Below are positions 1-7,646 of a DNA stretch of 42,204 nt, in pieces. The notes beneath the pieces were generated by a model. That model was given only the letters and a program-made list of their open reading frames with translations. It had not been told where the DNA came from and made no database searches. The DNA lies in contig NZ_AJZD02000014.1 in the NCBI RefSeq assembly GCF_000272105.2, positions 1 to 42,204 on the forward strand, written 5' to 3'. The translations under genes and the position numbers were made by a program. The stretch is from Vibrio splendidus 12E03. GTDB lineage: Bacteria > Pseudomonadota > Gammaproteobacteria > Enterobacterales > Vibrionaceae. Each line of letters opens with the position of its first letter. Position 1 is the stretch's first letter.

Positions 1-60
1 AAGAACTTACGCCTTAGTGCGTATTATGTATATTATGTTAAATTGGGTTTGATGTTTATA

Positions 61-99
61 AGGCAGGTATCTTTATGTGATGCCCTGCCTCTTGTTTAT
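61..99 (+). terminator. Possible terminator hairpin at the left edge
   Basis: A 7-bp inverted repeat, AGGCAGG at 61-67 and CCTGCCT at 84-90, is followed by CTTGTTT. It could end a plus-strand gene lying left of the window, or the minus-strand vpsS unit that stops at 192. The T-tract is interrupted, so the call is weak. The rest of 1-191 is AT-rich and I see no gene in it. Confidence 0.4.
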
Positions 100-191
100 C
101 TACCAAATCGACGTTCTATTTAACAGTAAGGCTATTTACCATAAAATACCTAATAAACATATTTCCTAATCTTCGATTAAGAATACGTTTA

Positions 192-1913
192 TTAGACTTC
201 AAGCATTAATCGATCAATTGCTTCTGTGATCTCTTTAGTTCTTACTGGTTTGGTCACGAAATCATTCATGCCGACATCTAAGCAAGAACATTTGTCTTCT
301 ATTGATGTGTGTGCTGTTAGCGCGACGATTGGCGTTTTGATGTTCGCGTCTCTCATATATTTGGTTGTGGTTAATCCATCCATTACCGGCATCGACACAT
401 CCATTAAAATAATGTCTATCGAGTCATTGGCTCTTTCCACAAAGCCAATCGCTTCCTCACCGTTGCTTGCGATGAAAACTTCGTGGCCTTGTCGCGTTAG
501 GATTAATTTGATCACCATTTGATTCGTTGGATTGTCTTCGACAACTAACACTGAATAACGGCTTCTTAACTCTCGTGAAGATTCATCTTCGTCATTAGCC
601 AGATTATTCGTAACTCTAGTAAGCACTGGCAGCTGTACTTCGAATTTGGAACCTTTTCCAGGCTCACTCTCTACCGATATGCGCCCACGCATCAGCTCAA
701 CCAGTCTTTTAGTGATAGCCAAGCCTAAACCTGTGCCACCAAATCTACGTGTGATTGTGCTATCAGCTTGCACAAATGGACTGAACAGCGACGAAAGTTG
801 TTGCGAGCTGATGCCAATCCCTGTGTCTTCCACCGTTATATAGAAAGAGCTCTGCTGGTACTTGATAGAAACATGGACATGCCCACGCTCAGTGAACTTA
901 ATCGCGTTACCAATCAGGTTAAATAGGATTTGTGCCAAGCGGCTTGGGTCTATGTAATGAAGTTCACCCTCAGGGATATCGCTGGTTATTGTTAGCGCCA
1001 AACCTTTATCGTCTGCTGTCTTCTTTTGTTCAGATAATACAAAAGTTACAGTGTCTCTTACATTACTCCACTGAGGTGCTAGTGAGAAGCATCCAGATTC
1101 AATCTTAGAAAAATCTAACACGTCACTGATAATTGCTAACAAAAGCTCAGATGATGTGCTCATATTAAGCAGTATAGACTGTTGTTCTTCGTTCAGTGAT
1201 GTGGATTTTAGAGTGTCTATCAAGCCAATAATGGCATTTAGCGGTGTTCTTAGTTCATGACTCATCATCGCGAGGAATTCAGACTTGGCCTTGTTGGCTC
1301 TTTCTGCGTCTTTTCTTGCTGTGACAAGCTCTGCTGTACGTTCTCGAACGGTTGCTTCAAGCTTTTCTTTGTTCTCAATATCGAAAACAGCACGCTCTAT
1401 CAACGGTCGGAAACGGTTTAGTGTGGCCTTGGTTTCAATACTAAAGTGCTTGGTATTTGAGTGGATAAAGATGATGACGGATTGTGTTAGTCCGCTATCT
1501 ATACCTGTAATCAGAACGGAATTGATTTGGTCGAGAACAATGGGGTGCAGGGAGTTAAATTCCCCAAGAGACTTGGGTTCGAAAAGGATGGCGCATTCAC
1601 CATTGATGACTCGCGATAGCTTGCCACAATCGCTCCAATTCATCTGTTCGAAGACTTTGTTATTGCTTAGCAGGGTTTTGAAACTGCCTTCGTTCCCTAC
1701 CCTTGATACCACGATAAAGTCATCAAACTTAATGTATTTTTTGAGCACGAACTCAAGACTGGAGAATATCTCAGATATGTTACTTGCCTTACTGATCGCA
1801 GAGATGGTTGATAAGATCACCCTGTTCTCTTCAGCCAGTTTTCGCTCACGGGCTTTTAGTTTTTGCAGTTCAATACGTGCTTCTTGCAGCGCTTCTTGAC
1901 CTTCAGAACCCAT
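192..1913 (-). CDS. vpsS: Hybrid sensor histidine kinase, VpsS/NahK-like
   Basis: A 573-aa hybrid histidine kinase. Residues 1-30 are charged and probably coiled coil. Residues about 30-180 form an unassigned sensory region with no obvious membrane helix, so the protein is likely cytoplasmic. The HisKA box has His219 in SHELRTPLN. The ATPase domain shows the N box around Asn336, DTGIG at 363-367 and FGGTGLGL at 391-398. A C-terminal receiver domain carries phospho-acceptor Asp505 and Lys555. There is no Hpt domain, so phosphate must pass to a separate protein; in V. cholerae, VpsS feeds LuxU. The start ATG overlaps the stop of the upstream FIST gene as TAATG, implying translational coupling. 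The pairing with a FIST/NosP gene is the classic NosP-associated kinase arrangement. The domain calls are firm. The VpsS name rests on architecture and remembered synteny. Confidence 0.85.
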   Translation of the reverse strand: MGSEGQEALQEARIELQKLKARERKLAEENRVILSTISAISKASNISEIFSSLEFVLKKYIKFDDFIVVSRVGNEGSFKTLLSNNKVFEQMNWSDCGKLSRVINGECAILFEPKSLGEFNSLHPIVLDQINSVLITGIDSGLTQSVIIFIHSNTKHFSIETKATLNRFRPLIERAVFDIENKEKLEATVRERTAELVTARKDAERANKAKSEFLAMMSHELRTPLNAIIGLIDTLKSTSLNEEQQSILLNMSTSSELLLAIISDVLDFSKIESGCFSLAPQWSNVRDTVTFVLSEQKKTADDKGLALTITSDIPEGELHYIDPSRLAQILFNLIGNAIKFTERGHVHVSIKYQQSSFYITVEDTGIGISSQQLSSLFSPFVQADSTITRRFGGTGLGLAITKRLVELMRGRISVESEPGKGSKFEVQLPVLTRVTNNLANDEDESSRELRSRYSVLVVEDNPTNQMVIKLILTRQGHEVFIASNGEEAIGFVERANDSIDIILMDVSMPVMDGLTTTKYMRDANIKTPIVALTAHTSIEDKCSCLDVGMNDFVTKPVRTKEITEAIDRLMLEV

Positions 1914-3097
1914 TATTTTTTCAACCTATAAAACGTTGCAGACGATACCATTAAATTCCCGTGTGCATTCTCACCACCAGAGAGCCTGCCTTGCTCACCA
2001 AACGTGAATGGACATATGTACGGAAGCCCATTAAGTGCTTGATTTATTTGTTCGCAAACCTCATCCATATCTTGTTTAAGATTGAGCATTGGGCCGGCAC
2101 AAAAGATATTGATCGCCCCTAGTTTCTCTTCAAGATCCATGTCGTTGTAGTATGAGGATTGAATGATATTAGCGGCGCGGCTAATCAACTGCTGCTTAGA
2201 ACCTTGCATCAAGTAGATGGTGTCACCTTCACTGATGTCTGTGAATAGCTCAATCCCATTACACTCAGTCTCTCTGATCGAATGAGACAATTTGAAATAT
2301 GGGTAATCGTAAGAAGAGCCGACTTTCCTGCCCAATGGGTAGACTGACGACTTTTCGAATATGTAGCCATCATCACTGCCACCTAAGTGGAAATTAGTCC
2401 ATTCGTTGTAAACAGTGACGGCTGGCCTGTGGTCTATCTCCAACAATATTCGGTTTCTTACTTTTGTCACGGTGCCTGAATATCGCGTAGGTGTGTGACC
2501 GGCGCTGAAAGAGGAGTAGATGGACTGAGACGCAAACACTACCGTTAAAGATACGCCATTTATCGACAGCGACTCTTCGGTGAAGATGCTCCAATTTCCG
2601 GAAACCTGATTGTCTGCAGCACTGCCACCAATAATTGGCACTTCAGTACCAAATTTCTTATCGATAGCCGCCATCACCTTTTCTTCGTTACCCGGTGTGG
2701 AATGCAACAAGATAAGATCAGGGATTTCACCTTCTCGGTTGGCGTTCTTGAGTGCTTTGTCTATCGCGTTGAAGGTACTGCGGCCTATGGAGTCGCTGAA
2801 ATGTTCGATTCCCGTACCATAGGCGTTGATCCCCGAGTCATAAATAATGAGGACGCCAATGACTGGACCAGAATGAAAACCAGTTTCAGTCATAATGCCG
2901 TGACAAGTAGTACAGCCATGTATGGGAGTGTTCGGGAGAGCATCTACGAAATATCTCTGCACAGCGAGTGTCGAATACTCTTCTGTGCAGTAGCAAATAA
3001 GACAAGCAATATCTTCAGGGTTTTCCACCCCGCTGAGCAACTCATCTACTGCGATTTTATCGTCTAGGGAGTAAGAGACTTTTGATAGAAATTTCAT
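1913..3097 (-). CDS. vpsV: FIST-domain sensor protein, NosP/VpsV-like
   Basis: A 394-aa soluble protein with FIST_N followed by FIST_C. Recognisable features are a Cys-rich N-terminal stretch (Cys32, Cys35, Cys37) and the Gly-rich GGSAAD segment typical of FIST_N. The C-terminal part has a hydrophobic FCAGP stretch and ends in PFTFGEQGRLSGGENAHGN, typical of FIST_C. Proteins of this family next to a hybrid kinase are NosP, a haem-based nitric oxide sensor that inhibits or modulates its partner kinase. In V. cholerae the pair is VpsV-VpsS, linked to biofilm control. Haem binding cannot be read from the sequence and is inferred from family and context. The gene is first in a two-gene unit; its TAA overlaps the kinase ATG by one base. 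Confidence 0.83.
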   Translation of the reverse strand: MKFLSKVSYSLDDKIAVDELLSGVENPEDIACLICYCTEEYSTLAVQRYFVDALPNTPIHGCTTCHGIMTETGFHSGPVIGVLIIYDSGINAYGTGIEHFSDSIGRSTFNAIDKALKNANREGEIPDLILLHSTPGNEEKVMAAIDKKFGTEVPIIGGSAADNQVSGNWSIFTEESLSINGVSLTVVFASQSIYSSFSAGHTPTRYSGTVTKVRNRILLEIDHRPAVTVYNEWTNFHLGGSDDGYIFEKSSVYPLGRKVGSSYDYPYFKLSHSIRETECNGIELFTDISEGDTIYLMQGSKQQLISRAANIIQSSYYNDMDLEEKLGAINIFCAGPMLNLKQDMDEVCEQINQALNGLPYICPFTFGEQGRLSGGENAHGNLMVSSATFYRLKK

Positions 3098-3212
3098 AGA
3101 TTCTGGGTAACTTTATTAATGCTCTCTTTATAACACTTTAATGCATTGTGTTTCACTGATTTGGTACATATTTCTATCAAAAGACCCGAGGCGTGCCCCA
3201 GTTTTATCTCTG

Positions 3213-3578
3213 TTACTCTTTGGACAAGTTTACAGAAAACGTGCTCACCTGTTGTGGAAATGTAACCGTTATTGAGGAGGTCTTATCATTAGTTTGTAAC
3301 AGCCAATTTGATGGCCCTTTTTCTTCCAGAATTCCGCTTTCATTATAGCTAATGATAAATTTGCCAGTTTTAGATGTTTCGATCGAATACCCTAGTTTAT
3401 CGCTCGAAATTAAAACATTATGATTATCAATACCAAATTCACAAGGTTTTGAAACTATACAGTTTGCTGTTTCGTTATTATCGTATGTTACTGTTCTCCA
3501 AGTAAATGCAGCTATTAAAATAACCAACATGACGATAATTTGAACAAGCCTGCCTTTTGTTAGCTTTTGTGCCGCCAT
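3213..3578 (-). CDS. Small single-pass membrane protein, unknown function
   Basis: A 121-aa protein that I do not recognise. A basic N terminus precedes one hydrophobic segment at about residues 11-27 (LVQIIVMLVILIAAF). A hydrophilic, beta-prone domain follows, probably periplasmic, with two cysteines close together (CIVSKPC) that could form a disulfide. AAGGAG lies upstream of the ATG at a long spacing of about 11 bases. It sits between the FIST-kinase pair and the divergent cco operon, where V. cholerae also has a small hypothetical gene as I recall. A role in respiration or NO sensing would be pure inference. Confidence 0.7.
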   Translation of the reverse strand: MAAQKLTKGRLVQIIVMLVILIAAFTWRTVTYDNNETANCIVSKPCEFGIDNHNVLISSDKLGYSIETSKTGKFIISYNESGILEEKGPSNWLLQTNDKTSSITVTFPQQVSTFSVNLSKE

Positions 3579-3670
3579 TATAATCTTTACTCCTTGTTAC
3601 AAAGTTCAAAGTTTTTAAATAAAAATCCAATTCCAGACCAAGCGTAAGGTTACTACTCTGTCATTGATTT

Positions 3671-3686
3671 GTTAATTCAAGTATAG
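3671..3686 (+). promoter_or_regulatory. Weak ArcA-like site upstream of ccoN
   Basis: GTTAATTCAAGTATAG matches the E. coli ArcA consensus GTTAATTAAATGTTAA at 11 of 16 positions, including the full GTTAATT half. It lies about 150 bases before ccoN. I looked for an FNR box (TTGAT-N4-ATCAA) in 3579-3836 and found only TTGA-N9-TCAA at 3664-3680, which has the wrong spacing. The call is tentative. Confidence 0.25.
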
Positions 3687-3836
3687 TGTCGCGTTGAAAA
3701 TGCCACTTTTTTTTAAAATCAGCAAGTGGAAATAAAGCCCTGAATAGGCTGAATTTCCTTTTCTAATTTGGGTGGCATTACGACGTGAGTCGTGTTGGAA
3801 GTAAAGTGTAGTAAATAAGAAATTGGAAGCATGCAA

Positions 3837-5264
3837 ATGAGCCAAGAAAAGCAGCTTGAACAAAACTACAACTATACGGTCGTCCGTCAATTTACCCTAG
3901 TTACAATTTTGTGGGGTATTGTCGGTATGGGCGTTGGTGTTTTGATTGCCGCTCAATTAGTTTGGCCACAGCTAAACTTTGATACGCCGTGGTTGACGTA
4001 CAGTCGTTTACGTCCCCTGCATACTAATGCGGTTATTTTTGCGTTCGGTACAAGTGCGCTGTTTGCAACATCATATTATGTTGTACAACGTACCTGTCAG
4101 ACGCGTCTCTTTGGTGGCCCTCTCGTAGCCTTTACCTTTTGGGGTTGGCAAGCGATTATCCTGTCCGCTGCAATTACTTTACCGTTAGGTTTAACCTCTG
4201 GTAAAGAATACGCAGAACTTGAATGGCCAATCGATATTGCTATTACTCTTGTGTGGGTAGCTTATGCGGTCGTGTTCTTCGGAACCATGATTAAACGTAA
4301 GACATCACACATTTACGTAGCAAACTGGTTCTTCGGAGCCTTCATCATCACGGTTGCCGTGTTGCACATCGTTAACAGCCTTGCTGTTCCTGTCTCTGCG
4401 TTTAAATCGTACTCGATTTACTCCGGAGCGATCGATGCAATGGTGCAATGGTGGTACGGACACAATGCGGTAGGCTTCCTATTGACAGCTGGTTTCCTAG
4501 GTATGATGTACTACTTCGTTCCTAAACAAGCTGGTCGCCCTGTTTACTCTTACCGTTTGTCGATTGTTCACTTCTGGGCTCTCGTGTCTCTGTATATCTG
4601 GGCTGGTCCTCACCACCTACACTACACAGCACTTCCTGACTGGACTCAATCTCTAGGTATGGTTATGTCTTTGGTTCTGTTTGCTCCATCTTGGGGTGGC
4701 ATGATCAACGGTATTATGACTCTATCTGGTGCGTGGCATAAGCTTCGCTACGACCCAATCCTACGTTTCCTAATCGTTTCTCTATCATTCTACGGCATGT
4801 CGACTTTCGAAGGCCCAATGATGGCAATCAAAACGGTTAACGCACTATCTCACTACACGGATTGGACTATCGGTCACGTTCACTCTGGTGCGTTAGGTTG
4901 GGTTGCAATGGTTTCTATCGGTTCGGTTTACCACTTAGTTCCTAAACTATTTGGTCAAGAGCGTATGTACTCTGTATCTCTAATCAATGTTCACTTCTGG
5001 TTGGCAACGATTGGTACGGTTTTCTACATTGTTGCAATGTGGATCTCTGGCGTGATGCAAGGTCTGATGTGGCGTGCTGTTAACTCTGACGGTACATTAA
5101 CTTACAGCTTCGTTGAATCTGTAGAAGCGTCTTACCCGTTCTACTTTGTACGTTTCTTAGGTGGTTTCATCTTCCTATCAGGTATGTTCTTAATGGCATA
5201 CAACACGTACAAAACTGTTTCTGCACCTAAAGATAGCCTTAAAGCTATCCCTCAACCGGCTTAA
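3837..5264 (+). CDS. ccoN: cbb3-type cytochrome c oxidase subunit I (CcoN)
   Basis: The catalytic subunit of the high-affinity proton-pumping oxidase, 475 aa with about 12 membrane helices. Numbered from MSQEKQ, His62 in RPLHTNAV matches a low-spin haem ligand. His209 in [10 protein letters not shown] and the HH pair at 259-260 match CuB ligands. Tyr253 matches the helix VII tyrosine cross-linked to a CuB histidine in this family. [10 protein letters not shown] carries the distal haem histidines. The start was set at 3837, not the in-frame ATG at 3831, because GGAA at 3825-3828 is 8 bases from 3837 but only 2 from 3831. It is the first gene of ccoNOQP, followed after 11 bases by ccoO with an AAGGAG ribosome site. 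Confidence 0.97.
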   Translation: MSQEKQLEQNYNYTVVRQFTLVTILWGIVGMGVGVLIAAQLVWPQLNFDTPWLTYSRLRPLHTNAVIFAFGTSALFATSYYVVQRTCQTRLFGGPLVAFTFWGWQAIILSAAITLPLGLTSGKEYAELEWPIDIAITLVWVAYAVVFFGTMIKRKTSHIYVANWFFGAFIITVAVLHIVNSLAVPVSAFKSYSIYSGAIDAMVQWWYGHNAVGFLLTAGFLGMMYYFVPKQAGRPVYSYRLSIVHFWALVSLYIWAGPHHLHYTALPDWTQSLGMVMSLVLFAPSWGGMINGIMTLSGAWHKLRYDPILRFLIVSLSFYGMSTFEGPMMAIKTVNALSHYTDWTIGHVHSGALGWVAMVSIGSVYHLVPKLFGQERMYSVSLINVHFWLATIGTVFYIVAMWISGVMQGLMWRAVNSDGTLTYSFVESVEASYPFYFVRFLGGFIFLSGMFLMAYNTYKTVSAPKDSLKAIPQPA

Positions 5265-5275
5265 GGAGATTTAGA

Positions 5276-5896
5276 ATGAGCTCAAATTCAAATAATCGCC
5301 ATGAGTTGGTAGAGAAGAACGTTGGCCTACTAGCGATTCTTATCGTTATTGCTATCAGTTTTGGTGCTTTAGTAGAAATTACCCCACTTATTTTCCAAAA
5401 GCAGACTACTGAACCTGTAGAAAATCTACGTGTTTACTCTGCTCTGGAAATGGAAGGTCGTGATATCTACATTCGCGAAGGTTGTAACGTATGTCACAGC
5501 CAAATGATTCGTCCTTTCCGCTCTGAAACTGAACGTTACGGTCACTATTCTGTAGCTGGCGAAAGTGTTTGGGAACACCCATTCCTATGGGGTTCTAAGC
5601 GTACTGGTCCTGATCTAGCGCGTGTTGGTGATCGTTACTCTGATGAGTGGCACCGCGTTCACCTTATCGACCCTCGTGAACTTGTTCCTGAATCAAACAT
5701 GCCTGGTTTCCCATGGCTTGCTGAGAATGTACTTGATGGCAAATTGACTAAACAGAAGCTTGAAATCTTCCGTAATCAATTTGGTGTTCCTTACACAGAC
5801 GAACAAATTGCTAACGCTAAACAAGATGTTGAAGGAAAAACAGAGATGGATGCAATCATCGCTTACCTTCAATCGCTTGGCCACGCAATGAAATAA
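5276..5896 (+). CDS. ccoO: cbb3-type cytochrome c oxidase subunit II (CcoO)
   Basis: A membrane-anchored monohaem cytochrome c subunit, 206 aa. An N-terminal anchor helix spans about residues 15-40. A periplasmic domain follows with one haem c site, C70-N-V-C73-H74. The conserved flanking [10 protein letters not shown] and the later SNMPGFPWL supply the usual CcoO signature and probable Met ligand. It passes electrons from CcoP to the CcoN haems. It lies within the operon, 9 bases before ccoQ. Confidence 0.97.
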   Translation: MSSNSNNRHELVEKNVGLLAILIVIAISFGALVEITPLIFQKQTTEPVENLRVYSALEMEGRDIYIREGCNVCHSQMIRPFRSETERYGHYSVAGESVWEHPFLWGSKRTGPDLARVGDRYSDEWHRVHLIDPRELVPESNMPGFPWLAENVLDGKLTKQKLEIFRNQFGVPYTDEQIANAKQDVEGKTEMDAIIAYLQSLGHAMK

Positions 5897-5905
5897 GGAA
5901 TAATT

Positions 5906-6079
5906 ATGGACATTATTACATTTCAAAGTGTTTGGACTGTTACTGTTTTTGCTTGTTTCATCGGTATCGTTTGGTGGGCTTTCGGTAAAAATCGTAAGTC
6001 GCGCTTCGACGAAGATGCAAACCTAGTGTTCGCTGATGAAGCACCTGCGAAAGATAAAAATCAAGGAGTGACGAAGTAA
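5906..6079 (+). CDS. ccoQ: cbb3-type cytochrome oxidase small subunit (CcoQ/FixQ)
   Basis: A 57-aa single-helix subunit. It begins MDIITFQSVWTVTVFACFIG and continues IVWWAFGKNRKSRFDEDANL, the usual FixQ pattern of one helix followed by a basic/acidic tail. CcoQ stabilises the CcoNOP core complex in other bacteria. AAGGA lies 8 bases before the ATG. The TAA at 6077-6079 overlaps the ccoP ATG as TAATG, so ccoP is probably translationally coupled to this gene. Confidence 0.95.
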   Translation: MDIITFQSVWTVTVFACFIGIVWWAFGKNRKSRFDEDANLVFADEAPAKDKNQGVTK

Positions 6080-7053
6080 TGAGTACATTCTGGAGTATTT
6101 GGGTAACAGTAATCACAATCGGTACATTGATTGGCTGTGCAGCCTTACTTCGTTGGTGTTCCAACGATAAAACAGGTGTAGAAGAAGGTCAGGATATGGG
6201 CCATGAATACGATGGTATTCGTGAGCTTAATAACCCGCTACCTAAATGGTGGACATACCTTTTCGTTAGCACAATTGTGTTTGCAGCTGTTTATCTAGCT
6301 CTATACCCAGGCCTTGGCAACTTTAAAGGTCTACTAGGTTGGACGAGTTCAAACCAAACAGTTCGTAGCGTAGAAGAGTCTCGCTCTGCAATCGCTGCTG
6401 CGCAAGCAAACAAACAGTTAGACGCATACGCGAAAGAGCTTGATGATGCAGACACCTACTTTGGTGAAGCATTCAGAAAGCTAGCTCACGACGAAAACGG
6501 TCTACGTTCTGTCCCTGACATTGCATCAGATGCTGATGCAATCAAAGTGGGCCAACGTTTGTTCCTACAAAACTGTTCTCAGTGTCACGGCTCTGATGCA
6601 CGTGGTCAGAAAGGTTTCCCGAACCTAACTGATGACGCATGGCTATATGGTGGTGAACCACAAGCTATCGTTACTACCATCATGCATGGTCGTGTCGGTC
6701 AAATGCCAGGTTGGAAAGACGCTCTTGGCGAAGAAGGCGTAAAAGAAGTAGTTAGCTACACGCTTAGCCTTTCTGGTCGTAGCGTAAACGCACGTGAAGC
6801 AGAAGCTGGTAAAGCGCGCTTTGTAGTGTGTGCAGCGTGTCACGGTACTGATGGTAAGGGTAACCCTGCTGTTGGCGCCCCTGACCTGACTGACCGCGAC
6901 TGGCTATTCGGCGATTCTCGCGCTGATGTGACGGAAACAGTTATGTACGGACGTTCTGGTGTAATGCCGGCTTGGAAGGACATCCTCGGTGAGGATAAGG
7001 TTCAGCTCGTCTCTGCCTACGTCTGGAGCCTCAGCAACTCAGATAAAGAGTAA
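6079..7053 (+). CDS. ccoP: cbb3-type cytochrome c oxidase subunit III (CcoP)
   Basis: A dihaem cytochrome c subunit, 324 aa. The N-terminal region has two helices (about 5-25 and 57-77). Two cytochrome c domains follow, with haem sites C166-S-Q-C-H170 and C251-A-A-C-H255. Each domain also has an M-P-x-W-K motif (QMPGWKD, VMPAWKD) likely to supply the Met ligand. It accepts electrons from soluble or bc1-derived cytochrome c and hands them to CcoO. It is the last structural gene; a strong hairpin follows 11 bases after the stop. Confidence 0.97.
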   Translation: MSTFWSIWVTVITIGTLIGCAALLRWCSNDKTGVEEGQDMGHEYDGIRELNNPLPKWWTYLFVSTIVFAAVYLALYPGLGNFKGLLGWTSSNQTVRSVEESRSAIAAAQANKQLDAYAKELDDADTYFGEAFRKLAHDENGLRSVPDIASDADAIKVGQRLFLQNCSQCHGSDARGQKGFPNLTDDAWLYGGEPQAIVTTIMHGRVGQMPGWKDALGEEGVKEVVSYTLSLSGRSVNAREAEAGKARFVVCAACHGTDGKGNPAVGAPDLTDRDWLFGDSRADVTETVMYGRSGVMPAWKDILGEDKVQLVSAYVWSLSNSDKE

Positions 7054-7064
7054 CATAATAATAA

Positions 7065-7096
7065 CAGCCCCTTCTTAAGGGGCTGTCTTTCTTTTA
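7065..7096 (+). terminator. Terminator after ccoNOQP
   Basis: CAGCCCC at 7065-7071 pairs with GGGGCTG at 7079-7085 around a 7-base loop, followed by TCTTTCTTTT. It separates the oxidase structural genes from the ccoH maturation genes. A broken T-tract would allow partial read-through. Confidence 0.85.
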
Positions 7097-7161
7097 CAGT
7101 TATAACCTTAAGTGTTTGTAAAAATTAGTTTTATTTCATTGTATATATTGAGAATAATAAT

Positions 7162-7641
7162 ATGGAACAACCTTGGTATAAGCAGTTTTGGCCGTGGTTT
7201 TTGATCTTCCTAACCGTTGGCGTTTCTATGCTGACATTGGTTCGAGTCGCGATACTTACCAACCATTCAGTTAACGTTGTCACTGAAGATTACTATAAAA
7301 AAGGTAAAGGTATTAATGTCGACATTTCGAAAGTAAATGTTGCTAAAGAGCTTGGCCTATCAGCTTCAGTTAGCGAGAAAGGTAACTCAGTTATCATTAC
7401 CCTAGACAAAGGCAAGCTAGACCACTTCCCTGCTATTAGCGCAATGTTCGTGCACCGAACGCTGCCTGACCGTGATTTTACTCAGCTACTGACCGCTGAT
7501 GCGAGAGGCAACTACACGTTGACTCTGGACCATGAAATGCAAGGTCCATGGTTTATCGAGCTTTCTCCGCATGATTCTGAATGGTTGGTGCAAGGTCGCA
7601 TGAACTTCCCTATTGATACTCCTACTCAACTAACGAACTAA
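7162..7641 (+). CDS. ccoH: cbb3 oxidase assembly protein CcoH (FixH)
   Basis: A 159-aa FixH-family protein. A short N-terminal tail leads into one membrane helix at about residues 11-30. The family signature VTEDYYKKGKGIN comes right after the helix, followed by a periplasmic beta-rich domain ending in W-L-V-Q-G-R. FixH/CcoH assists insertion of the small subunits and late assembly of the cbb3 complex. It is followed by ccoI after a 5-base gap. A TGAG lies about 9 bases before the ATG. Confidence 0.92.
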   Translation: MEQPWYKQFWPWFLIFLTVGVSMLTLVRVAILTNHSVNVVTEDYYKKGKGINVDISKVNVAKELGLSASVSEKGNSVIITLDKGKLDHFPAISAMFVHRTLPDRDFTQLLTADARGNYTLTLDHEMQGPWFIELSPHDSEWLVQGRMNFPIDTPTQLTN

Positions 7642-7646
7642 AGCTT

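Noticed and set aside
1285..1899. 204-codon open frame opposite vpsS
   Set aside because: It is a shadow of the histidine kinase frame; the kinase motifs are all on the minus strand.
3664..3680. TTGA-N9-TCAA ahead of ccoN as an FNR box
   Set aside because: FNR sites have TTGAT-N4-ATCAA. The spacing and inner bases do not fit.
3831..3836. In-frame ATG six bases before the chosen ccoN start
   Set aside because: The ribosome site GGAA is only 2 bases away from it but 8 from the ATG at 3837, and family proteins begin MSQEK.
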